This document shows, piece after piece, positions 46,904 through 56,111 of a stretch of DNA of 64,000 nucleotides (position 1 is the first letter of the stretch; each line of letters begins with the position of its first letter). The translations under genes and the position numbers were made by a program. Origin of the DNA: Desulfovibrionaceae bacterium (GTDB taxonomy: Bacteria > Desulfobacterota > Desulfovibrionia > Desulfovibrionales > Desulfovibrionaceae). Where the stretch lies: positions 1 through 64,000 of the forward strand of contig JAHZEL010000001.1 in assembly GCA_019421865.1 (NCBI GenBank). Reading direction: 5' to 3'. Under the pieces are notes generated by a model. The model was not told the origin of the DNA. It saw nothing but the letters and a program-made list of their open reading frames with translations, and searched no databases.

Positions 46904-48856
46904 TCAGGCGATGGAAGAGCCGCTCGGCGCGTCGGCCGTGAGCAGGGAGAGGCCGCCGTCGAATTCGGCGGTGAGGATCATGCCCTGCGATTCAAGACCG
47001 CGCAGCTTGCGGGGAGGCAGGTTCGCCACCACCACGACCTTCTTGCCCACGAGGTCTTCGGGCTTGAAGTGGGCGGCAATGCCGGACACGATCTGACGGG
47101 GCTTTTCCTCGCCGAGATCCACGTCGAAGCGCAGCAGCTTGTCGGCATTGGGATGCTGTTCGGCAGCCAGAATGGTGCCGATGCGCAGGTCGAGCTTCTG
47201 GAAGTCGGCAAACTCGATGGGAGCCTTGGGGCCGGTTTCGGCGGGAGCTTCCTTCGGAGCGGGAGCCTTCTTTTCCTTCTTGGGCTTGGCCGGAGCTTCT
47301 TCCTTTTCCAGCTCGAGGCGGGGGAAGAGGTTGGAGGCGGCGGCGATTTCAAGGCCGGTGCGCAGGTGCATGCGGTAGCGCAGCACGTCGTTCAGGGCGT
47401 CTTCGGAGAGCGTGCCCTGCGGACGTCCGAGCTGGGCCTGCATGGTGGCGGAAGCCGTGGGCATGACGGGCCAGATCAGGTAGGCCACCTTGTACATGTT
47501 TTCCAGCAGGGTACGGATGACGGTGCCGAGACGTTCGGTATCGCCGTTCTTGGCGAGCGTCCAGGGAGCCTGTTCGTCCACGTACTTGTTCATGGCGCGC
47601 ACCGGAAGCCAGAGCGCTTCCAGCGCCTGCGAGAAGCGCAGTTCGCCGAAGAGCTGCACGAAGTTGGCGGCGCCGTTGTCCGTGGTTTCGGAGAGAATGT
47701 CGTCCGCCTCCAGCTGATTGCCGAGGGCCGGAATCTTGCTGCCGAAGTACTTGGCGTTCATGGACAGCACGCGGCTGAACAGGTTGCCGAGGTCGTTGGC
47801 CAGATCGGCGTTCACGCGGGTGATGATGGCTTCGGGGGAGTAGGAGGCGTCGGAGCCGAAGTTCATTTCACGCAGCAGGAAGTAGCGGAAGGCGTCGAGA
47901 CCGAAATGTTCGGCCGCCTTGAGGGGATCGACCACGTTGCCCAGAGACTTGGACATCTTGGTGTCCTTGACCAGCCAGTAGCCGTGCACGTTGAGGTGCC
48001 TGTACAGCGGAAGATCCGCGGCCATGAGCATGGTGGGCCAGAAGATGCCGTGGGGCTTCAGAATGTCCTTGGCCACGAGATGTTCGCCGGGCCAGTATTT
48101 CTTGTAGTTTCCGGACTCGTCGTTTTCGTTTTCCGGCCAGCCGAGGGCGGTGATGTAGTTGGCAAGGGCGTCGAACCACACGTAGCTCACATAGTCCTTG
48201 TCGAAGGGCAGCTCGATGCCCCAGGTCAGACGGGACTTGGGACGGGAGATGCACAGGTCTTCCAGCACGCCGCCTTCCAGCATGGCGAGCACTTCATTGC
48301 GGTATCTTTCGGGACGGATGAAGTCGGGATTGTCGAGAATGTACTGCTTCAGCTGGTCCTGATACTTGGACATTTTGAAGAAGTAGTTCTTTTCGCTGAT
48401 ATATTCCGGCTTGGTCTGATGCTGGGGGCAGAGGCCGTCTTCCAGTTCCTTTTCGGTGTAGAAGCGTTCGCAGCCGTAGCAGTAGTGGCCGCCGTATTCG
48501 CCGAAATAGATGTCGTCCTTGTCGTAGAGGCGCTGCAGGAGCACCTGCACGGCCTTCTTGTGATCGGGATCGGTGGTGCGGATGAAGCCGTCGTTTTCAA
48601 TGCCGAGCTTGGGCCAGAGGTTGCGGAACACGCTGGAGATGTCGTCCACGAAGGCCTGCGGCGTCACGCCTGCGGCCGTGGCGGCCTTGACGATCTTGTC
48701 CCCGTGTTCATCGGTGCCGGTCTGCATGCGGGCGTCTTCACCGAGCATGCGGTGGAAGCGCTTGAGGGTGTCGGCCACAATGGTGGAGTACGCATGGCCC
48801 AGATGAGGGCGGGCGTTGACATAGTAGATGGGCGTTGTGATGTAATAGCTTTTCAC
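46904..48856 (-). CDS. metG: Methionine-tRNA ligase
   Basis: This 650-residue class I synthetase has the HIGH-type motif HLGHAYS near residue 18, a zinc knuckle that starts at CYGC near 126, and KMSKSLGN near residue 300. A C-terminal tRNA-binding domain (EMAP-like, about 545-650) follows an Ala/Lys/Pro-rich linker and serves dimer formation. The gene lies 115 nt downstream of ricT, a common pairing. Confidence 0.96.
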   Translation of the reverse strand: MKSYYITTPIYYVNARPHLGHAYSTIVADTLKRFHRMLGEDARMQTGTDEHGDKIVKAATAAGVTPQAFVDDISSVFRNLWPKLGIENDGFIRTTDPDHKKAVQVLLQRLYDKDDIYFGEYGGHYCYGCERFYTEKELEDGLCPQHQTKPEYISEKNYFFKMSKYQDQLKQYILDNPDFIRPERYRNEVLAMLEGGVLEDLCISRPKSRLTWGIELPFDKDYVSYVWFDALANYITALGWPENENDESGNYKKYWPGEHLVAKDILKPHGIFWPTMLMAADLPLYRHLNVHGYWLVKDTKMSKSLGNVVDPLKAAEHFGLDAFRYFLLREMNFGSDASYSPEAIITRVNADLANDLGNLFSRVLSMNAKYFGSKIPALGNQLEADDILSETTDNGAANFVQLFGELRFSQALEALWLPVRAMNKYVDEQAPWTLAKNGDTERLGTVIRTLLENMYKVAYLIWPVMPTASATMQAQLGRPQGTLSEDALNDVLRYRMHLRTGLEIAAASNLFPRLELEKEEAPAKPKKEKKAPAPKEAPAETGPKAPIEFADFQKLDLRIGTILAAEQHPNADKLLRFDVDLGEEKPRQIVSGIAAHFKPEDLVGKKVVVVANLPPRKLRGLESQGMILTAEFDGGLSLLTADAPSGSSIA

Positions 48857-48971
48857 GGGGACTCCTGTTGAAAGAGCGTTGTTTCGTATTTTGAGGCGGC
48901 AGAGAGGCGATTCGGCCTTTGCCTGCCTGATACATCTTCGGAAAACGCGGGCGCGGCGGCACCGGGCCTGA

Positions 48972-50153
48972 TCAGGCCTGTTCCTTGTCGCCGGAAGCGG
49001 GCTCCTTCGGTTCGCGCGCGGGGCGGGAACGGCGGTTTCTGTCGTGCGCTTCGGGGTGATGGTGCGGCTTCTTGCGGCGATGCGAGGCCTCTTCGGAATT
49101 CATCATGCTCGGCTCGTGGGACGCGGGCGCGGCGGATCCTTCCACGGGCTCGAAGCCGGCCAGATCGTCATCCAGCGTGTCGGGCGCGGTGGAGAACACC
49201 ATCATGTCCGAGGAGGTCTGCGTCTTTTGCTCCTTGCCGGAAGGATTGGAGGGGCCTTCGGTTCTGGTGGGCTTGAGGGCCTGCCATTCTTCGAGGCTCA
49301 TTTCCGTTTCCTGTCCGCCGTCGGGCAGCACCACCACGGAGTTGCGGAACATGTTGCTGCGCAGCACGCGCATGGGGCCTTCCGTGGTCTGGTAGCGCTT
49401 GCCGAGTCTGGGACAGCTGCGATGGAAGGCATCGTAGTTTTCCTGCTCGTAGCTCAGGCAGCACAGAAGACGCCCGCAGATGCCGGAAATTTTGGCGGGA
49501 TTGAGGAAGAGATTCTGCTCCTTGGCCATTTTGATGGTCACCGGGGCGAAGCGGTGGAGGTAGCGGCGGCAGCAGCAGACCATGCCGCAGTTGCCGAGCG
49601 CGCCGAGCATCTGGGTTTCGTGGCGCACGCCTATCTGGCGCAGCTCGATGCGCGTACGGTACTGGCGCACGAGATCCTTGACCAGATCGCGGAAGTCGAT
49701 GCGCGTGGGCGCGGTGAAGAAGAATACCATCTTGCTGCGGTCGAAGAGAATCTCCACGTCCACGAGCTTCATGTCGAGCCTGCGCTCGGCAATGCAGCGG
49801 CGGCAGAACTGATGGGCTTCCCGGGCCAGCACGGCGTTGTCCTGCGCGACGCACTTTTCCTCTTCGGTGGCGCGTCTGGCCGTGGGCATGGGGGCGGCTT
49901 CGCCGGAATCCTGACCTTCTTCGTCGGAATCGGCGCCGCTCATGCTCTGCACGGCCACGTTGGCGGCCTTGAAGGCCTGCTCCATATCTTCCTGCCAGGG
50001 ACGCTGCCAGACCACCTGACCGCAGTTCAGGCCGCGTTCCGTCATGACCATGGCGCTTTCGCCCACGGCAAGGGGAGCGTCCTGCTCCGTGTCATAAAGG
50101 CAGGCGAGCACCTGTCCGTACCGGCTGAAGCGTATGCCTATCGTCTGTTTCAT
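48972..50153 (-). CDS. ricT: PSP1 domain protein, RicT/YaaT family
   Basis: This 393-residue cytoplasmic protein has the PSP1 core (DRSKMVFFFTAPTRIDFRDL, shortened to its FFFTAP-x3-DFR heart) and the conserved cysteine clusters CGMVCCCRR and CGRLLCC, which in RicT take part in [4Fe-4S] binding. The C-terminus is long, charged and His/Arg-rich (HRRKKPHHHPEAH). In Bacillus, RicT acts with RicA and RicF in RNA processing; its role here is inferred. I chose the start at 50153 (MKQTIGIRFS), although its ribosome binding site is weak. Confidence 0.88.
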   Translation of the reverse strand: MKQTIGIRFSRYGQVLACLYDTEQDAPLAVGESAMVMTERGLNCGQVVWQRPWQEDMEQAFKAANVAVQSMSGADSDEEGQDSGEAAPMPTARRATEEEKCVAQDNAVLAREAHQFCRRCIAERRLDMKLVDVEILFDRSKMVFFFTAPTRIDFRDLVKDLVRQYRTRIELRQIGVRHETQMLGALGNCGMVCCCRRYLHRFAPVTIKMAKEQNLFLNPAKISGICGRLLCCLSYEQENYDAFHRSCPRLGKRYQTTEGPMRVLRSNMFRNSVVVLPDGGQETEMSLEEWQALKPTRTEGPSNPSGKEQKTQTSSDMMVFSTAPDTLDDDLAGFEPVEGSAAPASHEPSMMNSEEASHRRKKPHHHPEAHDRNRRSRPAREPKEPASGDKEQA

Positions 50154-50321
50154 AGATGCATGGAAATTTGAAGGATGAAAAAAAGGCGGGTCACGCCCGC
50201 AGGGATATCCTTGGAAAGATACCCTTCGGGGAAAAGACTTGTCAATGCCCGAAAGGCGGCGGCGCAGGCGCTTCCGTCCTTCCGGAACCGGCGTCGACCG
50301 CGAGTTTTTGCCGAAAAAGGG

Positions 50322-50361
50322 ACGCCCGTACCGGCGAAGCGCATCGGCGCGGTACGGGCGT
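50322..50361 (-). terminator. Terminator of the DUF4139 gene
   Basis: The stem ACGCCCGTACCG/CGGTACGGGCGT (with inner extension) is followed on the minus strand by CCCTTTTTCGG, 34 nt past the stop. Confidence 0.75.
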
Positions 50362-50394
50362 GCCCGAAAGACGGGCAAAAGGGGAACGGGCGTG

Positions 50395-51903
50395 TTACCG
50401 GTTCGAGGTCAGGGGCGCGTCGGCAGGAGCCGTCACCGTTACCTCGTACACGATATCCGACCGGCTTCGGGCGGGCATCTCCAGATTCCACACGTAGCAG
50501 GAGCGTTCCTCGTCCAGATCCGCGGCGGGCTTGGTCCTGACCTTTTCGCTCATGCGCGTGTCGCGCAGCACGGGAGCGGAGGCTTCCACGCGCACGTCCA
50601 CGGCCTCGTCGTGTCCGTTGACGATGTCCGCTCTCCAGCGCCACTGATCGGCCTTCGAGCCGGAGCGCTCTTCCGTGCCGAGCGCAGGCAGCACATGGCT
50701 CGTGACGGTCACAAGCTGATCGATGCCGAAGAAGATGTCACGCTCTCCGGGCGCAAGGCGGAAGATGCCGTGGGCGTTTTCCACACCGTCCACAAGGAAG
50801 GTGGCCTGACCTGCGGGCAGAAGCGGCAGCTGCTCCTCTTCGGTACGGGCGGTGAACCAGGCTCTGGCGTCCTCGAAGGGGCGGACCAGACGGAAGAAGG
50901 CGGCGTTCACTTCGCAGGATTCCACGGGCCGCGTGACCTGTTCTCCGGCTCGGATGTCCGTGTTGCTGAGCTGCCAGATCCGTCCGGCGGAGTGATTCGT
51001 GCCCGGCGCGGCTGAGGATACCGCAATCGCCTCATCCATGACCGGAGCCTTGGCGGCCATGAGGTTCATGGCGCGGGGCATGATCGCCGTCTTTTCGCCG
51101 CCGACGATCCAGTCGGGCAGGGAAGGCGGCGTGACGGCCCGGAAGTCCTCGCCGGAAGCGAGCGCGATGCTCACGTTTTTCCAGTCTTCGCCGCTGGTCT
51201 GCCGGATGACGGCGTCCATGAAGATGCGCACCTGTCCGGCCTTCTGATCGGCCAGCACGCGGTACCGCGGCTGCCAGCCTGCGTCGCGCAGATAGTAGGA
51301 CCAGAGCACGGTGACGGGAATGTCGCCGGTTTCGGTCACTTCGAGGGTGCACTGGCGAACGCTTTCGTTGCCTCTTCCCAGAGCGTCGAGACGCTTTTCC
51401 AGCGCCTGGGCGGCGCGTTCCAGCTCGCGTATGCGGACTTCCAGTCCGGCTGCCTTTTCACTGAGTTCCTTCAGGCGGTTTTCCATGAGGGAGGCCTGAC
51501 CGTTCAGCGCGTCGGGACCGGTTTCGGTGAGGCGAAGCGGCGGCTGCGCCCAGAACAGGCGCTGATGTGCCAGATTTTCCCGTTCCGAGAGCACAAGGGC
51601 AAGCTGCGCATGCACATTGTCGAGCTCATGGATCACCTCGGCCGAGGCGGGAGCGGGCGTGCCTTCCAGAAGTTCGGACGTCATGCCCGTCACTCTGCCG
51701 GAGGAAAGCGTGAATTCAAGGCTGCCCTCGTCGGCTCCGGCGGGAATCTGCAGAACGATGCGTCCGTTTTCCGGGCGGCACGGGAGCGACTCCGTCACGC
51801 GCGCGCCGGAAGGATACAGCGTGACGGACACAGGCACGGCCCAGGCAGAGGCAGGCGCCGAAAGAACAAGTCCGGCAAGAATGGAGAAGAGAAGATGCTT
51901 CAT
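50395..51903 (-). CDS. Secreted DUF4139 domain protein (mucoidy-inhibitor type)
   Basis: This 502-residue protein has a signal peptide (about 1-22), a DUF4140-like N-terminus (VTLYPSGARVTE), a coiled coil (about 95-180) and a C-terminal DUF4139 domain with LWSYYLRDAGWQPRY and WKNVSIALASG. The family is named after MuiA-like proteins and has no known activity. The start overlaps the uvrA stop by 4 bp, so the two are translationally coupled, although their roles appear unrelated. Confidence 0.85.
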   Translation of the reverse strand: MKHLLFSILAGLVLSAPASAWAVPVSVTLYPSGARVTESLPCRPENGRIVLQIPAGADEGSLEFTLSSGRVTGMTSELLEGTPAPASAEVIHELDNVHAQLALVLSERENLAHQRLFWAQPPLRLTETGPDALNGQASLMENRLKELSEKAAGLEVRIRELERAAQALEKRLDALGRGNESVRQCTLEVTETGDIPVTVLWSYYLRDAGWQPRYRVLADQKAGQVRIFMDAVIRQTSGEDWKNVSIALASGEDFRAVTPPSLPDWIVGGEKTAIMPRAMNLMAAKAPVMDEAIAVSSAAPGTNHSAGRIWQLSNTDIRAGEQVTRPVESCEVNAAFFRLVRPFEDARAWFTARTEEEQLPLLPAGQATFLVDGVENAHGIFRLAPGERDIFFGIDQLVTVTSHVLPALGTEERSGSKADQWRWRADIVNGHDEAVDVRVEASAPVLRDTRMSEKVRTKPAADLDEERSCYVWNLEMPARSRSDIVYEVTVTAPADAPLTSNR

Positions 51904-54821
51904 ACGGATGGCTCCCTGAGAACGGCGTTCAGAAAGTCGCGGCGTTTTTTCCGCTCTTCCACAAGAAAGGCTCCGGTGATGGAGTGGGGACTGGCCATGA
52001 TTTCCTCGGGCGTGCCGGAGGCGATGATGGTGCCGCCGTTTTCGCCGCCGCCGGGACCGAGATCCAGAATGTGGTCGGCGGACAGGATGACGTCGGTATT
52101 GTGTTCGATGACCACCACCGTGGCGCCGCGGTCCACCAGACGGTGCAGCACGCTGATGAGCTTGCCCACTTCGTGCATGTGCAGGCCGGTGGTCGGCTCG
52201 TCGAGGATGTACAGGGTTTTCGGCAGGGATTTCTTGCCGAGTTCGCGGGAAATCTTGATGCGCTGGGCTTCGCCGCCGGAAAGGGTGGTGGCCGCCTGTC
52301 CGAGACGGATGTAGCCGAGGCCCACGTCTTCGAGCACGCCGAGCCTGCGTTCGAGCGCAGGGTAGCTCGAGAAGAACTCGCGGGCTTCATGCACGGTGAG
52401 GTCGAGCACTTCGGATATGTTCAGATCCTTGTAGCGCACTTCGAGGGTCTCGCGGTTGAAGCGGCGGCCCTTGCACACGTCGCAGGTGACGAAGATGTCG
52501 GGCAGGAAGTGCATTTCCACGCGGATCTGGCCGTCGCCCTTGCAGGTTTCGCAGCGGCCGCCGGACACGTTGAAGCTGAACCGGCTTGCGGTGTAGCCGC
52601 GCTTTTTGGCATCCGGCGTCATGGCGAAGATCTTGCGGATGTCGTCGAACACCTTGGTGTAGGTGGCGGGATTGGAGCGGGGCGTGCGGCCGATGGGCGT
52701 CTGGTCGATGGACACGATGCGCTCGATCTGGTCGAGGCCTTCCACGCCCTTCATGGGGCCGGGCTGTTCGGTGCGCAGGCCGCAGTGACGCGCCACGCGG
52801 CGGTAGAGCGTGTCGATGACGAGGGAGCTTTTGCCTGAGCCGGACACGCCGGTGACGCAGGTAAGCACGCCCAGAGGAATGGCGCAGTCGATGTCCTTGA
52901 GATTGTTGGTGGTCACGCCGCGCAGGGTGAGGAACTTATCCGAGCGGCGGCGCGTTTCCGGCACGGGAATGGTCATGTCGCCGCGCAGATAGCGTGCGGT
53001 GAGGGAGTCGGCGTCCTTGATGAGTTCCTTGACCGTGCCGGCGAAGACGAGTTCGCCACCCTGCGAGCCGGAACCGGGGCCCATTTCCAGCACGGTGTCG
53101 GCCTCGCAGATGGTGGCTTCGTCGTGTTCCACCACAAGCACGGTGTTGCCCCGCCTCTGCAGGCTGCGCAGGGTGCGGATGAGGCGTTCGTTGTCGCGCG
53201 GGTGCAGGCCGATGGAAGGCTCGTCCAGAACGTAGGTGACGCCCACAAGGCCGGAGCCGAGCTGCGAGGCCAGGCGTATGCGCTGCGCTTCGCCGCCGGA
53301 GAGCGTGGTCATGGAGCGGCCCAGCGTGAGATATTCGAGGCCCACGTTGACCATGAAGCCGAGGCGGAACGTGAGTTCCTTGATGAGCGGTTCGGCAATG
53401 AGGGCGTGACGGCCCGTGAAGGAGAGTTCCTTCACCCAGGCAAGTGCGCGTTCGATGGACAGGTTGCAGAAGTCCTCGATGTTGAGCCCGTTCACGCGCA
53501 CGGAAAGCGCTTCCTTTCTCAGTCTCGTTCCGTGGCAGGTGGGGCATTCCACTTCGTAGCTGTAGCGGCTGAGAATGTCGCTCCAGGCGTCGCCGCGCTT
53601 CATGCGCTGCTCAAGCAGGTACATGACGCCCGGCCAGTGCGAGGTGGACAGCGGTTCGGATTCTTCGTCGCGGTTCAGGCTCGTGCCGCCCATGAAGTTG
53701 CGGCGCAGGCTGCCCGTGCGGGTGATGCCGCCCGCTTCGCCGTTGAAGAGCGCCTTCCGGGCCTTCTGGGAAAAGTCTTTGAGCGGCGTGTCCATGGTAA
53801 AGCCCTGACGCTGACCCAGCGCTTCCAGCGCCTTGCCGATCTTGGCCATGAAATAGGGCGAGGAGAAGGGAGCGAGCGCGCCCTGCTTGAGGGAAAGGGA
53901 TTCGTCGGGCGCGATGAGTCCCTCGTCGAAGGCCACCACCGTGCCTATGCCGAGGCACTGCGGGCAGGCGCCCTGCGGGCTGTTGAAGGAAAAAAGCTGC
54001 GGCGAGGGCACGGGGGCGCTCACATGGCAGGCGGGACACACGGATTCCGTGGAGTGAACGATGTCCGGCTCGCCGGGAACGCTGACGATGACGCGGCCCT
54101 TGCCGTAGCGCAGCGCCAGCTCCACGGAGTCGGCCAGGCGGGTGCGCATGTCGTCCTTGATGACGAGCCTGTCCACCACAAGATCAATGGTGTGTTTCTT
54201 GTTCTTGTCGAGCGCGGGCACTTCGTCCAGATTCCAGATCTGCGCCTCTTCGCCGAGCGTGGCCACGCGCACGCGCACGAAGCCTTCGGCCTTCAGCTTC
54301 TTGAAGCGGTCGGCATGGGTACCTTTCTGCAGTTCCACGAGCGGAGCCATGAGCATGATGCGGGAGCCTTCCTTCATGTTCATGATGTCGGCGATGATTT
54401 CGTCGGAGGCGCGGGCCTCGATGGGCGCGCCGCAGTGCGGGCAGTACACCTTGCCGAGTCTGGCGAAGAACACGCGCAGAAAGTCGTAGACTTCCGTCAC
54501 CGTGCCCACGGTGGAGCGGGGATTGTGCGCCGTGGTCTGCTGTTCCAGCGAAATGGCGGGAGAAAGGCCCTCGATCTTGTCCACGAGGGGCTTGTCCATC
54601 TTGGGCAGGAACATGCGTGCGTAGGTGGAAAGCGACTCCACATAGCGGCGCTGACCTTCGGCGTACACGATGTCGAAGGCAAGCGTGGACTTGCCGGAGC
54701 CGGACGGTCCGCAGACGACCACGAGCTGGTCGCGGGGAATGTCGACGTTGACGTTCTTGAGATTATGCTGACGGGCGCCCTCGATATGGATGCAGGGGCC
54801 CTCGGTCTTTCTGGGGGTCAT
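51900..54821 (-). CDS. uvrA: Excinuclease ABC subunit A
   Basis: This 973-residue DNA damage sensor has two ABC ATPase modules: Walker A GPSGSGKST near 39 and GVSGSGKSS in the second half, each with its LSGGEAQRI signature. Zinc-binding cysteine pairs are visible (CPAC...CPQC and CETCKGDG...CDVCKGR). The length is a little above the usual 940. The start follows AAGGACAATC. The DUF4139 gene overlaps its end. Confidence 0.97.
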   Translation of the reverse strand: MTPRKTEGPCIHIEGARQHNLKNVNVDIPRDQLVVVCGPSGSGKSTLAFDIVYAEGQRRYVESLSTYARMFLPKMDKPLVDKIEGLSPAISLEQQTTAHNPRSTVGTVTEVYDFLRVFFARLGKVYCPHCGAPIEARASDEIIADIMNMKEGSRIMLMAPLVELQKGTHADRFKKLKAEGFVRVRVATLGEEAQIWNLDEVPALDKNKKHTIDLVVDRLVIKDDMRTRLADSVELALRYGKGRVIVSVPGEPDIVHSTESVCPACHVSAPVPSPQLFSFNSPQGACPQCLGIGTVVAFDEGLIAPDESLSLKQGALAPFSSPYFMAKIGKALEALGQRQGFTMDTPLKDFSQKARKALFNGEAGGITRTGSLRRNFMGGTSLNRDEESEPLSTSHWPGVMYLLEQRMKRGDAWSDILSRYSYEVECPTCHGTRLRKEALSVRVNGLNIEDFCNLSIERALAWVKELSFTGRHALIAEPLIKELTFRLGFMVNVGLEYLTLGRSMTTLSGGEAQRIRLASQLGSGLVGVTYVLDEPSIGLHPRDNERLIRTLRSLQRRGNTVLVVEHDEATICEADTVLEMGPGSGSQGGELVFAGTVKELIKDADSLTARYLRGDMTIPVPETRRRSDKFLTLRGVTTNNLKDIDCAIPLGVLTCVTGVSGSGKSSLVIDTLYRRVARHCGLRTEQPGPMKGVEGLDQIERIVSIDQTPIGRTPRSNPATYTKVFDDIRKIFAMTPDAKKRGYTASRFSFNVSGGRCETCKGDGQIRVEMHFLPDIFVTCDVCKGRRFNRETLEVRYKDLNISEVLDLTVHEAREFFSSYPALERRLGVLEDVGLGYIRLGQAATTLSGGEAQRIKISRELGKKSLPKTLYILDEPTTGLHMHEVGKLISVLHRLVDRGATVVVIEHNTDVILSADHILDLGPGGGENGGTIIASGTPEEIMASPHSITGAFLVEERKKRRDFLNAVLREPSV

Positions 54822-54869
54822 GATTGTCCTTGTGCAGTGCAGGCATGAGGCCGTGCGACAAAAAAGGGT

Positions 54870-55271
54870 TCAGCGCCGCCCTTTCTTCAGCAGCGTGACG
54901 CGGCGCACCACATTTTCATAATAAGGATCGTGTTCGGTAATGGCAACGGAGCGGCCGCGACGGCTCTGCATGCGCATGAGAATGACGTCGAGCTTCTGCA
55001 TCTGACGTATTTTCTCCGCGCCTTCCTCACAGTGCTCAAGCAGGTCGAGAATGGTATTGATTTCCTTGCGGTCCGCCAGTTCCGGCGGAAGATACCCTGC
55101 GTTCTTCAGCACCTTGTAGGCCATGCGCAGTTCTCCGGGCACGGCGCTGTCGTCCTCAAGTTCCAGAGGTTTGCCTTCGCCGGGAAGGTTGTCGAAGGCG
55201 CCTTCCTGCTGCGCCTGCCTGATGCGGCGTTCGGCCTGATCGGCCATAAAATGAAGAAAATTTTCGGCCAT
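54870..55271 (-). CDS. DUF1992 (DnaJ homologue subfamily C member 28-like) protein
   Basis: This 133-residue protein shows the DUF1992 signature: AERRIRQAQQEGAFDNLPG followed by GKPLELEDDS, RMAYKVLKNAGYLPPE and then a basic C-terminus. Its function is unknown. The start at 55271 follows AGGAG; the open frame extends 66 codons upstream but without family similarity. Confidence 0.87.
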   Translation of the reverse strand: MAENFLHFMADQAERRIRQAQQEGAFDNLPGEGKPLELEDDSAVPGELRMAYKVLKNAGYLPPELADRKEINTILDLLEHCEEGAEKIRQMQKLDVILMRMQSRRGRSVAITEHDPYYENVVRRVTLLKKGRR

Positions 55272-55535
55272 GCCCGTCTCCTGCGATACGCTTCTCTCTA
55301 TACGCTGCACACGTCCGTTTTTCAACGGCTGCATGAGAGAGTTCCCGGCATCTCTTGCCGGAAGACGGCTCTTGGCGTATGCACAAGGGGCGGACCTTTC
55401 TGCGGAAAAGCCGGAAAACGCGGGCGGCAAACGGCGTATGGAACGCCCGGAGACGCAGCTTTCCGGCATGACTCAGGCGGGCCGCCTGAAAGTGACGAAT
55501 GACCATCCCCCACGAGGGAAACAACGAGGTTCGCC

Positions 55536-55862
55536 ATGGCTGTTTTCTGTCCCCAATGCAGAAGTACCGACGTGTATAGAGACAACCGCTACCGCGTGCT
55601 CGGCGCCACGGCCGGAGGCGTGGGCGGAGCGGCGGCCGGACTTTCCGGCGTCGGTGTCGGCGCGGCGGCCGGGGCGGCCATAGGATCCGTGGTGCCCGTG
55701 CTCGGCACGGCCATCGGCGCGATTACGGGCGGGCTCATCGGCGCGCTGACGGGGGGAGCCTCGGGCGCCGCGCTGGGGCATCAGGTCGGCCACTCCATGG
55801 ACAACAAACACGGCAGGCATCTGTACCGCTGCAGAAAGTGCGGCAAGCTTTTTGCCCTGTAG
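55536..55862 (+). CDS. Small glycine-zipper protein with zinc-ribbon ends
   Basis: This 108-residue protein has CPQC near the N-terminus and CRKC near the C-terminus, which together could form one zinc ribbon. Between them lies a long Gly/Ala zipper (about 25-85: repeated GxxxG, for example GAAAGAAIG and GAITGGLIG) able to insert in a membrane. Ribosome binding site GAGG. Proteins of this build are known only as hypothetical. Confidence 0.75.
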   Translation: MAVFCPQCRSTDVYRDNRYRVLGATAGGVGGAAAGLSGVGVGAAAGAAIGSVVPVLGTAIGAITGGLIGALTGGASGAALGHQVGHSMDNKHGRHLYRCRKCGKLFAL

Positions 55863-56023
55863 GCGGCGTTTCCCTTTTTTCTTTGCGCTAGCGTTTTTTC
55901 TCTTTTTCCGTGTCGTCCTTTTCCCAGAAGGGGCCTGCCTTTTCACTTTCCGACCTTCGGAAACGCGGTCTGAGGCGGAACGGTCCCGGCGGGAACGTAC
56001 GGTCTGCCGTCAATGTCAGTCAT

Positions 56024-56055
56024 AAAAAAAGCGGAGGAATGCCTCCGCTTTTTTA
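56024..56055 (-). terminator. Intrinsic terminator of ASST-7
   Basis: The 7-bp stem GCGGAGG/CCTCCGC with a 4-nt loop has A7 on one side and T7 on the other. It lies about 57 nt past the ASST-7 stop. Confidence 0.85.
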
Positions 56056-56111
56056 TTTCAGGGAGCGCCCCTCATGCGAAGGGCGCTTTTCCTGTGTTTG
56101 GTCGTTAGTTA

